A stretch of DNA of 58,776 nt from Vicinamibacterales bacterium. Its GTDB lineage: Bacteria; Acidobacteriota; Vicinamibacteria; Vicinamibacterales; UBA8438. Shown one piece after another: positions 20,856-29,618 of this stretch (positions are counted from its first letter, which is position 1; each line of letters starts with the position of its first letter). The stretch covers positions 1-58,776 of the forward strand of contig CATQHX010000030.1 of NCBI GenBank assembly GCA_958296065.1. Reading direction: 5' to 3'. The notes below the pieces were generated by a model. The model saw only the letters and a list, made by a program, of their open reading frames with translations. It had not been told where the DNA came from and searched no databases. A program made the position numbers and the translations under genes.

Positions 20856-23273
20856 TCAGCGGAGGATGTCGAACAGGTAGCTGTACTTGATCGTCAGCGA
20901 GCGTCCGGAGGCGACGACGAAGTCGCGCCGCTCGAGCCCGAGCGGCTGAATGTCGTTGTAGACGACGAACAGGCCCGTGTTGGCGTCCGACAGCAGGCCG
21001 AAGCGCAGGTTCGACGACCACAGGTTGGCGCGGTCGTTGTACTGCACCAGGGCCTGGAAGAACATGCGGGTCGTGAACGAGTAGGAGGTCCGCATGCGGA
21101 TCAGGTTGGTCGTGAAGTGCCCGAGCGGCAGGTCCAGGTCGTTGTAGCTCCATTCGAGCAGCGCGTTGAACGTCTCGCCCATCCGCGCCGCGATCGACGG
21201 CGTGACAGTCACGCGGTGGCCGCCGAACAGGCCCCCGACGATGGCGTTGAAGTTCCCGCTGACCGGCGCGCCCAGGTTCGTGTTGCCGGCAATCTGCGCC
21301 TCGCTGTGGTCGTAGCGCCCCGGCGGCACGACGACGCCGGGAAAGATCTCGAACGGCTGGAAGACCCCCTCGCGGTGGACGTTCACGCCGGTGTGAATCT
21401 CGTAGCCGTTGCGCCACTCGATGTGGTTGTCGATGTGCGTGAACTGGGTCTCGTGCAAGCCGGTCTGGAAGTCGAAGATCGTGTAGTGGGAGACGTGCGG
21501 CCGGAACTCGTGGACCCCCCAGAAGTCGTCGGGCCGCAGGGTGGTGAACACGCTGGCGTTCGCCCGCCGGTAGCTCCGGCGCGCGAGAAAGCCCACCTCC
21601 GGGTTGAAGTTCGGCGCCACCTCGGTGTAACCGAGACTGAGGCGGGCGACCTCCGACTGGTGCTGCGCGCTCATCCCGTAGGCGTGCGTGCCGTCCCCGG
21701 CGTCGGCGAGCCCCCAGCGCTCGCGGAGCCCGGCCAGCGCATTCGCCGGTGTCTGCGTGTTGGCGGCGAAGCCGGAGATCGTGCCCCCCTGCCCGATTCC
21801 CCAGCGCCCGTCCACCGCGTAGGACCGGTTGGAGTCGTTGTCGCCGGCGAGGCTGCCCGCCGCCTGCCGGTTGACGAACATCACGCCGATGTTGGAGCGG
21901 TTCGCCAGGTCCTGCCGGATGCGGCCCACCGTGAAGTTCTGCTGCGGCATCCCGGTGGCGTCGACTGCCGCGGTCTGCATGTTCAGGAACCCGACGTTCG
22001 TGTTGTTGCCCACCTGGCCCGACAGGCGGCCGCCGCCGATTATCGGGATTTGCTCGCCCCGCTCGCCGAGTCCGATGCGGCGGCTGAAGAACACGTCGAC
22101 CGCCCCTGACTGCCCCACCGAGAACAGGCCGGCGTTCTCGAGAAAGAACGGGCGTTTCTCCGGGAAGAACAGGGTGAAGCGGTCGAGGTTGATCTGCTCG
22201 TCGTCCACCTCCACCTGCGCGAAGTCGGTCTGGTACGTCGCGTCGAGCGTCAGGCTCGGCGTGATGCTGTACTTCAGGTCGGCGCCCCAGTCGCCGTTGC
22301 GCAGGGTCCGCGCCTCGGCGGTCCGGTACGCCGCATCCCCCAGCACGTAAGGCATGAGCTGCAGGTTGCGCTGGGCCGGAACACGAAGCCCTTGCAACTC
22401 GCCCGCCAGCGACAGGCGGTTGAGGCTAAACTGCCTCGGCAGCGGCGACCAGTAGGCCTGCTCGTTGTTGAAGCGGATGTTGCGCTGGAAGTTCATCCCC
22501 CAGGTCTGGACCTCGGCAGCGGGATAGCGCAGCGTGCGGAACGGGATTGCGATCTCCGCCGTCCAGCCGATGTCGGTGATGCTGGTGGTCACCTGCCACG
22601 CGCCGTCCCAGTTGACGTTCAGGCCGCCGCCCGACCCGCGCTGCTGCCGGCTGTTGCTCGGCCGCCCGCTGCCCCCGCCGCCGAAGCGGCCGCTCCCCTG
22701 TCCCTCGTTCGTCACCTGCCCGTCGTACTCGACCCCGGCGGGGTTGGTACCGAAGACGAAGCCGTTCAGGCCGTCGTGGTAGGTGTCGAGAATGATGCGG
22801 AAGCTGTCGGTCTCGGTCAGGTCGGAGTCGCGGCGGCTGTCGGCGACGATGATCGTGGACGGATCGTCCGTGTAGCAGACGATGCCGAAATACAGCGTGT
22901 CTTCCGTGTAGACGATGCGCACCTCGGTCCGCTCCGAGGCGGGCTGCCCCTGGAACGGGCGGTTCTGCACGAAGCCGGTCGCCATCCGCGCGTCGGCGTA
23001 GGCCGCGTCGGCCAGCACGTCTCCGTCGACCAGCGGCGCCTCGGCGACGCGTTGCGCGAGGGCGACCGGGAACCCGGCCTGTGTCAGCTCCCGGGCCTCG
23101 AGCGCCGAGAACGTCTCCGCACCGTCCGCGGCCGGCGCGTCACCGCCGTTGTCATCCCCGTTGCCGTCGCCGCTGGACCGGGATTGGGCCAGCGCCCATA
23201 CGGGCAGTCCGGCGACCAGGATCACGCAGGCGATGGAGCGGCCGATGCGGCGCCGAATCAGGGAATTGAACAT
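20856..23273 (-). CDS. DUF5916 outer-membrane protein with CBM9-like domain
   Basis: A protein of 805 residues with signal peptide (IACVILVAGLPVWALAQ). After a short acidic Gly/Asp linker comes a CBM9-like beta-sandwich (EAPLVDGDVLADAAY, EVRIVYTEDTLYFGIVCY, DSFRIILDTYHDG). The rest is the DUF5916 region, rich in alternating strands and ending IKYSYLFDILR, as expected of a beta-barrel. Such proteins are numerous in Acidobacteriota and Bacteroidota and their substrate is unknown. It heads a minus-strand run with the aldolase and M48 genes. Confidence 0.88.
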   Translation of the reverse strand: MFNSLIRRRIGRSIACVILVAGLPVWALAQSRSSGDGNGDDNGGDAPAADGAETFSALEARELTQAGFPVALAQRVAEAPLVDGDVLADAAYADARMATGFVQNRPFQGQPASERTEVRIVYTEDTLYFGIVCYTDDPSTIIVADSRRDSDLTETDSFRIILDTYHDGLNGFVFGTNPAGVEYDGQVTNEGQGSGRFGGGGSGRPSNSRQQRGSGGGLNVNWDGAWQVTTSITDIGWTAEIAIPFRTLRYPAAEVQTWGMNFQRNIRFNNEQAYWSPLPRQFSLNRLSLAGELQGLRVPAQRNLQLMPYVLGDAAYRTAEARTLRNGDWGADLKYSITPSLTLDATYQTDFAQVEVDDEQINLDRFTLFFPEKRPFFLENAGLFSVGQSGAVDVFFSRRIGLGERGEQIPIIGGGRLSGQVGNNTNVGFLNMQTAAVDATGMPQQNFTVGRIRQDLANRSNIGVMFVNRQAAGSLAGDNDSNRSYAVDGRWGIGQGGTISGFAANTQTPANALAGLRERWGLADAGDGTHAYGMSAQHQSEVARLSLGYTEVAPNFNPEVGFLARRSYRRANASVFTTLRPDDFWGVHEFRPHVSHYTIFDFQTGLHETQFTHIDNHIEWRNGYEIHTGVNVHREGVFQPFEIFPGVVVPPGRYDHSEAQIAGNTNLGAPVSGNFNAIVGGLFGGHRVTVTPSIAARMGETFNALLEWSYNDLDLPLGHFTTNLIRMRTSYSFTTRMFFQALVQYNDRANLWSSNLRFGLLSDANTGLFVVYNDIQPLGLERRDFVVASGRSLTIKYSYLFDILR

Positions 23274-23352
23274 TGCGTTGCTGCTTTCGACGAAACGTGA
23301 ATTCTAGCGTTCTTCGACTACCGGCGGGGCCGGACCGTTTACCAGCCGCACC

Positions 23353-23484
23353 TGGACCGACGCCACGTGGAACCCGGTCCGCGGCTGCTCGAAGGTCGGT
23401 CCAGGTTGCGCGCACTGCTACGCGGATACCGTCGCCGAGCGGTTCCGCGGCGTACCCGGACACCCCTTCGAGCAGGGTTTCGAC
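23353..23484 (+). pseudogene. DUF5131 (phage Gp37/Gp68-like) gene relic
   Basis: Between the DUF5916 and ferredoxin genes one plus-strand frame reads [20 protein letters not shown] followed by [20 protein letters not shown] and QGFD. This is the N-terminal block of the DUF5131 family, including its Cys cluster. No start codon or MSxxSxIEW-type beginning precedes it, and similarity stops after 44 codons, so it is a fragment of a gene that is normally well over 200 codons. Confidence 0.8.
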
Positions 23485-23512
23485 GAGTCCGGCACGGGCT
23501 CGAGGAGTGGCA

Positions 23513-23956
23513 TCAGGTCGACCCCACCAGCGGATTCTGGTCGATCACGTAGTCGGCCACCGGCCGCCCCCCGACCACGTGCTCCCGGATGATGCGGTCG
23601 AGCACGTGGGGATCACATGCCCTGTACCACGTGCCCTCCGGATAGACCACCGCGATGGGACCGCCCTCGCAGACGCGCAGGCAGTTGGCCTTCGTGCGCA
23701 GCACGCCGCCGCGCTCGGAGAGGCCGAGCTCCTTGAGGCGGCGCTTCAGGAAACCCCAGGCCGCGAGGCTCCGCTCCTTGTCGCAGCACTTCGGAACGGT
23801 CTGATCGCAGCAGAGGAGGATATGCCGGCGAGCGACACCGACACCGATTGCGGCCGCGATCCGGCGCTGGCTATCGAGACTGCCCGGCTCGGCCGCTGAC
23901 CGGCCGCTGGGAGGGCGCGGCGAACGGGAAGGCTCCAAGTTGCCGTAGGATAGCAC
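23513..23956 (-). CDS. thioredoxin-like [2Fe-2S] ferredoxin
   Basis: Electron-transfer protein of the thioredoxin-fold [2Fe-2S] class. Cluster ligands are visible in [14 protein letters not shown] and [32 protein letters not shown] is the conserved end. Length is 147 residues from GTG 23956, but about 45 residues precede the domain. A TTG at 23938 is an alternative, and the true start is uncertain. The gene stands alone on minus, divergent from the AbgT transporter. Confidence 0.85.
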   Translation of the reverse strand: MLSYGNLEPSRSPRPPSGRSAAEPGSLDSQRRIAAAIGVGVARRHILLCCDQTVPKCCDKERSLAAWGFLKRRLKELGLSERGGVLRTKANCLRVCEGGPIAVVYPEGTWYRACDPHVLDRIIREHVVGGRPVADYVIDQNPLVGST

Positions 23957-24030
23957 GCAGGGTTCGGTCGTCCGGGCTTGGCCGAAGGGCGCTCAGGCGG
24001 CCACGATTCCGCGACGTCGAGACCGGAAAC

Positions 24031-25563
24031 ATGCCTACACGCTTTCGCCTGTCGGTGCTGAACAACTGGACATCGGTCTTCCTGGCGGCGGTCGAGCGCG
24101 GCGGCAACGCCCTGCCGCACCCGGGCACGCTGTTCGCCATTCTGGCGGGCGTAATCGTCGTCGTCTCCGGAATCGCGGCGCGTACCGGCCTCGAGGCGGT
24201 TCATCCCGGCACGGGCGAGACCATCCAGCCGATCAGCCTGCTCAACGTCGCCGGCCTGCACCGCATCCTGGTCGAGATGGTGACGAACTTCACCAGCTTC
24301 GCGCCGCTCGGCACGGTGCTCGTCTCGATGCTCGGCATCGGCGTGATGGAGGCCAGCGGCCTCATCGCCGCCGTGCTGCGCCTGCTCGTCCTCTCCGCAC
24401 CGAAGCGGCTGCTGACGTTCGTCATCGTGCTCTCGGGCGTGCTCTCCAACACCGCCAGCGAGATCGGCTACGTGCTGCTCGTACCATTGGGCGGCATCAT
24501 CTTCCTGGGCGCCGGCCGGCACCCCATAGCGGGCTTGGCCGCGGCGTTCGCCGGCGTCTCCGGCGGTTACAGCGCCAACCTGTTGCTCGGCACCATCGAC
24601 CCGCTGCTGGCCGGCCTCTCGGAGGAAGCGGCCCAGATCGTCCAGCCGGGGTACGTCGTCAACCCGGCCGCCAACTACTTCTTCATGGTGGTGTCCACGT
24701 TCGTCGTCTCGGCCGCAGGCACCTGGGTGACCGAGCGGATCGTCATCCCGCGGTTGGGCGAGTACAAGGGCGAGGAGCGCTCGACCGCCATCGACGAGCT
24801 GTCGGACCAGGAGCGGCGGGGCCTGCGCTTCGCGGCCGCGGCGATGGCGCTGTTCGGCGCCGTCCTGCTGTGGGGAACGGTGCCCGTCGACGGGTTCCTG
24901 CGCAATCCGGAGACCGGCAGCCTGCTCCGCTCGCCGTTCCTGTCGGGCATCGTCGCATTCATCTTCCTCGGCGGCACCTGGGTCGGCATCGCCTACGGCG
25001 TCGGCGCCGGCCGGTTCAAGTCCGACACCGACGTGATGAACGGCATGGGGAAAACGATCGGCACGCTGGGGACGTACCTGGTGCTGGTCTTCTTCGCGGC
25101 CCAGTTCGTCGCCTACTTCAACTGGACGAACCTGGGTCTGATCATGGCCGTCAAGGGCGCGGAGACGCTGCGCGCCTCGGGCCTCGGCGGCATCCCCCTG
25201 ATGCTCAGCTTCGTCGTGCTGTCGTCCATCCTGAACCTGCTGATGGGAAGCGCGTCGGCCAAATGGGCGGTGATGGCGCCGGTCTTCGTGCCGATGTTCA
25301 TGCTGCTCGGCTACTCGCCGGAGCTGACCCAGGCGGCGTACCGGATCGGCGACTCGACGTCGAACGTCATCGCGCCGATGATGTCCTACTTCGCGCTCAT
25401 CGTCGCCTTCTTCGAGCGCTACGACAAGACCTCGGGCATCGGCACGGTCGTCGCGACGATGCTGCCGTACACGGTCGTCTTTCTCGCCTGCTGGTCGGTG
25501 ATGCTGGTGATCTGGATGCTGCTCGGCCTGCCGGTCGGCCCGGGCGCCGGGCTGTATCTGTAG
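24031..25563 (+). CDS. AbgT family transporter
   Basis: Inner-membrane transporter of the p-aminobenzoyl-glutamate/antimetabolite family. The 510-residue protein has about a dozen hydrophobic segments, starting with [17 protein letters not shown]. Conserved landmarks are [54 protein letters not shown] and [23 protein letters not shown] 24031 gives the family's N-terminal [21 protein letters not shown]. It converges on the amidase gene, 13 bp away. The substrate could be an aminobenzoyl-peptide or sulfonamide-like drug. Confidence 0.93.
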   Translation: MPTRFRLSVLNNWTSVFLAAVERGGNALPHPGTLFAILAGVIVVVSGIAARTGLEAVHPGTGETIQPISLLNVAGLHRILVEMVTNFTSFAPLGTVLVSMLGIGVMEASGLIAAVLRLLVLSAPKRLLTFVIVLSGVLSNTASEIGYVLLVPLGGIIFLGAGRHPIAGLAAAFAGVSGGYSANLLLGTIDPLLAGLSEEAAQIVQPGYVVNPAANYFFMVVSTFVVSAAGTWVTERIVIPRLGEYKGEERSTAIDELSDQERRGLRFAAAAMALFGAVLLWGTVPVDGFLRNPETGSLLRSPFLSGIVAFIFLGGTWVGIAYGVGAGRFKSDTDVMNGMGKTIGTLGTYLVLVFFAAQFVAYFNWTNLGLIMAVKGAETLRASGLGGIPLMLSFVVLSSILNLLMGSASAKWAVMAPVFVPMFMLLGYSPELTQAAYRIGDSTSNVIAPMMSYFALIVAFFERYDKTSGIGTVVATMLPYTVVFLACWSVMLVIWMLLGLPVGPGAGLYL

Positions 25564-25576
25564 CCCCCGGCAGCGC

Positions 25577-27472
25577 CTACCCCGGCAGGGCAAGGTCGAT
25601 GCGCACCGCGCCGGCGAGGTTCGCCTCCGTGTGCACGGCCACGTAGAGCCGCCCCTGCCGCAGCGCATGCATCTCCGGACCCGTCAGATCGATGCTGCCG
25701 GCGAGGCTGGGAGCCCGCCGCGACAGATAGCGCAGCACCGGACCGTTCTCGGCACCGTCCGCTCCGCGCCGGTGCAGCGCAACCAGCAGCACCTGGTCGG
25801 CGATGCTCTCGGTGCCCCTGATCTGGTACCTCACGGTGCGCGTGGCCGGGCTGAGCACGAAGCTGGCGTCGGCCCTGAGCCCCGGGTCCGCCTCCACGCG
25901 GGCGACGAGGGGCACGGGCGAGGGCGGAGTGACGAGACTGGGCGTGAAGTCGGGCTCCCGGCGGTGCCGCGTACCCTGCTCGTAGGAGTACGCGAGCTCC
26001 AGCAGACGCGACTCGGCCCAGGCGCGACCCAGCAGTTCCAGCCCCACCGGCATGTCGTCGTCGGCAAAACCGGCCGGCACGGTGATCGCCGGGAGGCCGG
26101 AGGTGGCACTGAGCGCGCAGTTGCTCCCCGGCTGCGGCTGGCCGATGGGGCGCGCGGTGCGCCGGATGGTCGGGTAGATCAGCGCATCCAGTTCCTGCTC
26201 GTCGAGCAGCGCAGTGACGGCGGCGCGAATCTCGTCCCGCCTGGCGAGGCTCGCCCGATAGTCCTCGGTGTCGAGCTCTTCCACCTCGAGCGAGCGGGCG
26301 AGTCCGCCCTCGAGAATGCCGTGGTAGAGCCCCGCCGACACGAAGTCCGCCAGCGAGCGTACGTGGGCGCCGGGAGTTGCCTCCAGATATGCATCGAGAT
26401 GGAACGGGAACTCCTGGCCGATGACCGACGCATCCCGGGTAAGCTCGGAGGGATCCAGGTCCTCGATCTCGACCACCGTGGCGCCCAGCCGCTCCATGTC
26501 CTCCGCCGCACGCTCGATGACCTCCCGCACCGGCCGCCCGGCGTCCCCCTCGTCGAACATGGCGGGCACCAGGCCGAGCCGCGCCCCGGACAGCCCCTCC
26601 CGGTTCAGGAACGTGAGGTACGTGGCGGGCACGTTGCCCTCGCTCAGCCGCGTCGTCCCGTCCGCCGGGTCGGGCCCCACGGTCGCGTCGAGCGCGTAGG
26701 CGAGATCCCTGACCGTCCGCGCCAACGGGCCGCCGATGTCCTGCGTCAACGACAGGGGAACGATACCGTCGCCGCTCGCCAGACCCCGCGTTCCGCGCAG
26801 ACCGGCCAGCGCGTGATGGGCCGAGGGAATGCGAATGGACCCGCAGGTGTCGCTTCCCATCCCGAACGCGCCGAAGCTGGCCCCCACCGCGGCCCCGGTG
26901 CCGCCGCTCGACCCGCCCGGGTTGCGCGACGGATCGTACGGATTGCGCGTCTGGCCCCCGAACGACGCCACGGTGGTGATGCCGCGCGCCAGCTCGTGCA
27001 TGTTGGTCTTGCCCAGCACGATCGCGCCCGCCTCGCGGAGGCGCCGCACCTGCGTGGAGTCGTCCGGCGGAAGCGAGGTGGCCAGCCCGAGCGTGCCGGC
27101 GGTGGTCGGCATGTCGGCGGTGTCGTAGTTGTCCTTCACGACCACCGGGATCCCGTGCAGCGGCCCGCGCAGGTTGCCCGCCGCCCGTTCGGCGTCGAGC
27201 TCGGCCGCAGCCTCGGCGGCGCGCGGATTGATGGCGATCATCGCGTTGAGTGCAGGCCCCCGCTGATCGTAAGCCTCGATCCGGTCGAGATAGGCCGCCA
27301 CGAGCTCCACCGCGGTGACCGTGCCGTCGGCCATCGCCACACCCAGCTCGCGGACCGACTTCTCCGCGACGTCGAAGTCCGAGCCGGCATCCCCGGGCGG
27401 CATGCCGCAACCGATCACCATGCCGGACAGGATCGCCAGAACCGCCACCGCGCGCGTTGCGTGCTTTGACAC
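25577..27472 (-). CDS. amidase-signature lipoprotein with CHRD-like C-terminus
   Basis: Amidase signature enzyme, 631 residues. GTG 27472 has a near-perfect GGAGG six bases upstream and leads into a lipobox (LSGMVIGC, Cys22). The Ser-cisSer-Lys triad is present: VVVKDNYDT, NPGGSSGGTG and GSDTCGSIRIPSAHH, the last with Cys in place of the usual second Gly. After about residue 510 comes a separate domain of about 110 residues (ASFVLSPATRTVRYQIRG, LYVAVHTEANLAGAVRI) that resembles CHRD. It follows aat by 38 bp. The substrate amide is unknown. Confidence 0.9.
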   Translation of the reverse strand: MSKHATRAVAVLAILSGMVIGCGMPPGDAGSDFDVAEKSVRELGVAMADGTVTAVELVAAYLDRIEAYDQRGPALNAMIAINPRAAEAAAELDAERAAGNLRGPLHGIPVVVKDNYDTADMPTTAGTLGLATSLPPDDSTQVRRLREAGAIVLGKTNMHELARGITTVASFGGQTRNPYDPSRNPGGSSGGTGAAVGASFGAFGMGSDTCGSIRIPSAHHALAGLRGTRGLASGDGIVPLSLTQDIGGPLARTVRDLAYALDATVGPDPADGTTRLSEGNVPATYLTFLNREGLSGARLGLVPAMFDEGDAGRPVREVIERAAEDMERLGATVVEIEDLDPSELTRDASVIGQEFPFHLDAYLEATPGAHVRSLADFVSAGLYHGILEGGLARSLEVEELDTEDYRASLARRDEIRAAVTALLDEQELDALIYPTIRRTARPIGQPQPGSNCALSATSGLPAITVPAGFADDDMPVGLELLGRAWAESRLLELAYSYEQGTRHRREPDFTPSLVTPPSPVPLVARVEADPGLRADASFVLSPATRTVRYQIRGTESIADQVLLVALHRRGADGAENGPVLRYLSRRAPSLAGSIDLTGPEMHALRQGRLYVAVHTEANLAGAVRIDLALPG

Positions 27473-27510
27473 CGTCAACCTCCAGATCCCGTGTGTGGCC
27501 GCGAAAACCG

Positions 27511-28086
27511 TCAGACGAACCGGCAGTCCTGCTGCATGGCGGCGGCGAGCAGCGCCCGATAGCGCGCCCTGTGGACCGCCACAGCCCCCAGGCTGGCGAG
27601 ATGCGGTGTAACCCACTGGATGTCGAGCAGCGTGTAACCGCGCGTCCGCAACCGATCGACCAGCCACGCCAGAGCCACCTTCGACGCATCGGTCACCCGG
27701 TGGAACATCGACTCGCCGAAGAAGGCACCGCGCAGAGTCACCCCGTAAAGGCCGCCAACCAGTTCGCCGTCCTGCCAGGTCTCGACCGAGTGGGCGAAAC
27801 CGGCGCGGTGCAGCGCCGCGTAGCTCTCGGCGATCTCACCGTCGATCCATGTCCCGTCCGCATCGGGCCGGGAGGCGCACGCGGCGACCACGCCCTCGAA
27901 GGTCCGGTCGACTGCCACCTCGAACCTGCCCTGCCGCAGCACCCGTCCGAGCCTTCTGGACACGTGGAAGCCATCGAGCGGAATGATGCCGCGTTCCCGC
28001 GGCGAAAACCAGCGGATTTCACCGTCGATCGCCATCGGGAAGAAGCCCTTGCTGTACGCGGCCAGCAGCGTGCCGGAGGGAATCAT
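27511..28086 (-). CDS. aat: leucyl/phenylalanyl-tRNA-protein transferase
   Basis: Adds Leu or Phe to proteins with N-terminal Arg or Lys, marking them for ClpAP. ATG 28086 gives MIPSGTLLAAYSKGFFPMA, the family beginning, and 191 residues. Further signatures are RWFSPRERGIIPLDGFHVSR, GELVGGLYGVTLRGAFFGES, and LLDIQWVTPHLASLGAV. An upstream start at 28164 would run through apaG and is rejected. Confidence 0.95.
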   Translation of the reverse strand: MIPSGTLLAAYSKGFFPMAIDGEIRWFSPRERGIIPLDGFHVSRRLGRVLRQGRFEVAVDRTFEGVVAACASRPDADGTWIDGEIAESYAALHRAGFAHSVETWQDGELVGGLYGVTLRGAFFGESMFHRVTDASKVALAWLVDRLRTRGYTLLDIQWVTPHLASLGAVAVHRARYRALLAAAMQQDCRFV

Positions 28087-28111
28087 TCGAAATGTCGTGT
28101 ATATATGATGC
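28087..28111. promoter_or_regulatory. AT-rich core between divergent aat and apaG
   Basis: Only 25 bp separate the two start codons. TATATAT at 28100-28106 is the AT-richest patch nearby and can serve as -10 for either gene. For apaG it would place the transcript start at or next to the GTG, that is, a leaderless message. Confidence 0.35.
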
Positions 28112-28528
28112 GTGCAAGCCGACCAGACTTCACCTAGTGTATTCACGTCGGAGGCGGTCACCAACGGCGTCCGGGTCCAGGTCCGGGCGCAGTATGCGCC
28201 GGACCACTCCCAGCCGCTGCACCAGCAGTGGATGTTCCTCTACACCATCACGATCTCCAACGAAGGCTCCGAGACCGTACAGTTGATCAGTCGGCACTGG
28301 GTCATCACCGATGCGTCCGACCAGGTCCAGGAGGTCAAGGGGCTCGGCGTGGTGGGACGCCAGCCGAAGCTCGCACCCGGCAAATCGTTCGAGTACACCT
28401 CCGGCTGCCCTCTCAAGACGCCGTTCGGCTCCATGCAGGGCACCTATCAGATGGTCACCTCCGGCGGTCAGCGCTTCGATGCCGAGATAGCACCGTTCGC
28501 GCTCTCCGGACCGTATACGCTGCACTAG
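28112..28528 (+). CDS. apaG: ApaG (Co2+/Mg2+ efflux-associated) protein
   Basis: A 138-residue ApaG domain, a fibronectin-III-like fold linked in enterobacteria to cobalt resistance and Mg2+ efflux. Matching blocks are FLYTITISNEGSETVQLISR, HWVITDASDQVQEVKGLGVV, KSFEYTSGCPLKTPFGSMQG and YQMVTSGGQRFDAEIAPF. GTG 28112 is the only start that keeps the domain entire. The TAG stop is the first CTAG of repeat copy C. Confidence 0.93.
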   Translation: MQADQTSPSVFTSEAVTNGVRVQVRAQYAPDHSQPLHQQWMFLYTITISNEGSETVQLISRHWVITDASDQVQEVKGLGVVGRQPKLAPGKSFEYTSGCPLKTPFGSMQGTYQMVTSGGQRFDAEIAPFALSGPYTLH

Positions 28529-28635
28529 CGCCCCGAAACGCCTCGCTGGCTCGGCGTTGCGGCCCATCCCCCCCGCTCCATGAGTCTGCGCCGCATAAGC
28601 TCACTCCGTTGCGTTTCTGCGGCGCAGACTCCTAG
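28525..28635 (+). repeat. CTAG-bounded two-hairpin repeat, copy C
   Basis: Complete copy running from CTAG at 28525 to CTAG at 28632. It contains the CCCCGAAACGCC hairpin, a CCCCCC run with CATGAGTCTGCG, and the CTGCGCCGCA/TGCGGCGCAG hairpin. The apaG stop lies in its left CTAG and pxpA ends 10 bp beyond its right end. Confidence 0.92.
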
Positions 28636-28645
28636 CGCACCCGAC

Positions 28646-29404
28646 CTACGCCCGCATCGGCGCGATCGCGATCCCGGCGGCCTCCAGCCCCTGCCGCAGC
28701 GTCAGCGCGAGATCGTCAGCGCCGGGGGTGTCGCCGTGGACGCAGATCGTCTCGCCGGCCAGCTCCAGCGGCGTGCCGTCGATGGCATCGACGCGACCGT
28801 CGCGAACCATCCGCACGGCCCGCTCTATCATCCGCTCCGGCTCGTGAATCACCGCGCCCGGCCGCTGGCGCGAGACGAGCGCACCGTCGGCGTCGAACGC
28901 TCGATCCGCGAACACCTCGGGCACGACGTCGAGGCCGGCGTCGCGCCCGACATCGACCAGCACCGATCCGGTCAGCGCGAGCAGCGGCAGCGAGCGGTCG
29001 AAGCCGGCTACGGCGCGCACTATCGCGTCCGCGACGCGCGGGTCGCGTCCCGCCATGTTGTACAGCGCCCCGTGCGGCTTGACGTGGCTGAGGGTCATGT
29101 CCTCCGCGCGGGCGATAGCCGCCAGCGCGCCGATCTGCACGAGCACCAGGTTCTCTATCTCCTCCGACGTCAGCTCGATGTCGCGCCGCCCGAACCCTTC
29201 CCGGTCGGCGAAGCCGGGGTGGACTCCCACACGCACCCCGGCGTCGCGAGCGGAGCGGACCGTGGCCCGCATCGTGTCCGGATCCCCGGCGTGTGCGCCG
29301 CAAGCCACGTTGACCGAGGTGACGTATTCCATCATCCGGCGGTCGCGCTCTATCGCGCCGGGGCCGGTCGCCTCGCCGAGATCGCAGTTCAGATCGATCC
29401 GCAT
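28646..29404 (-). CDS. pxpA: 5-oxoprolinase subunit PxpA (LamB/YcsF)
   Basis: ATP-dependent cleavage of 5-oxoproline to glutamate normally needs PxpABC. This 252-residue subunit shows IDLNCDLGEATGPG, SVNVACGAHAGDPDTM, GVHPGFADREGFGRRDIEL and SHVKPHGALYN. ATG 29404 gives MRIDLNCDLGE, the standard start. The PxpB and PxpC partners are not in this window, so the gene is an orphan here. Confidence 0.92.
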   Translation of the reverse strand: MRIDLNCDLGEATGPGAIERDRRMMEYVTSVNVACGAHAGDPDTMRATVRSARDAGVRVGVHPGFADREGFGRRDIELTSEEIENLVLVQIGALAAIARAEDMTLSHVKPHGALYNMAGRDPRVADAIVRAVAGFDRSLPLLALTGSVLVDVGRDAGLDVVPEVFADRAFDADGALVSRQRPGAVIHEPERMIERAVRMVRDGRVDAIDGTPLELAGETICVHGDTPGADDLALTLRQGLEAAGIAIAPMRA

Positions 29405-29618
29405 CGCACCCCCCAAGGGAATAATGCACCATCCACGTCAGACTCGACAGTCAGCGACGAGTGGTCGCCGCACCGGACCGCGCTTCCGCCAGAGCTTCTT
29501 CCACCCCGACCGCATTCCACGCCACACGTTCCCGCCGGTCGCGCCCGCCGCAACTTCGGAAGGTGGGTTCGAGCGAACCGCTACACTGCACCTTCTCAGT
29601 CCCAGGGAGTCGGACACC

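Noticed and set aside
29555..29600. GGTTCGA..GAACC resembling a tRNA T-arm
   Set aside because: No acceptor stem, anticodon arm or CCA can be folded around it.
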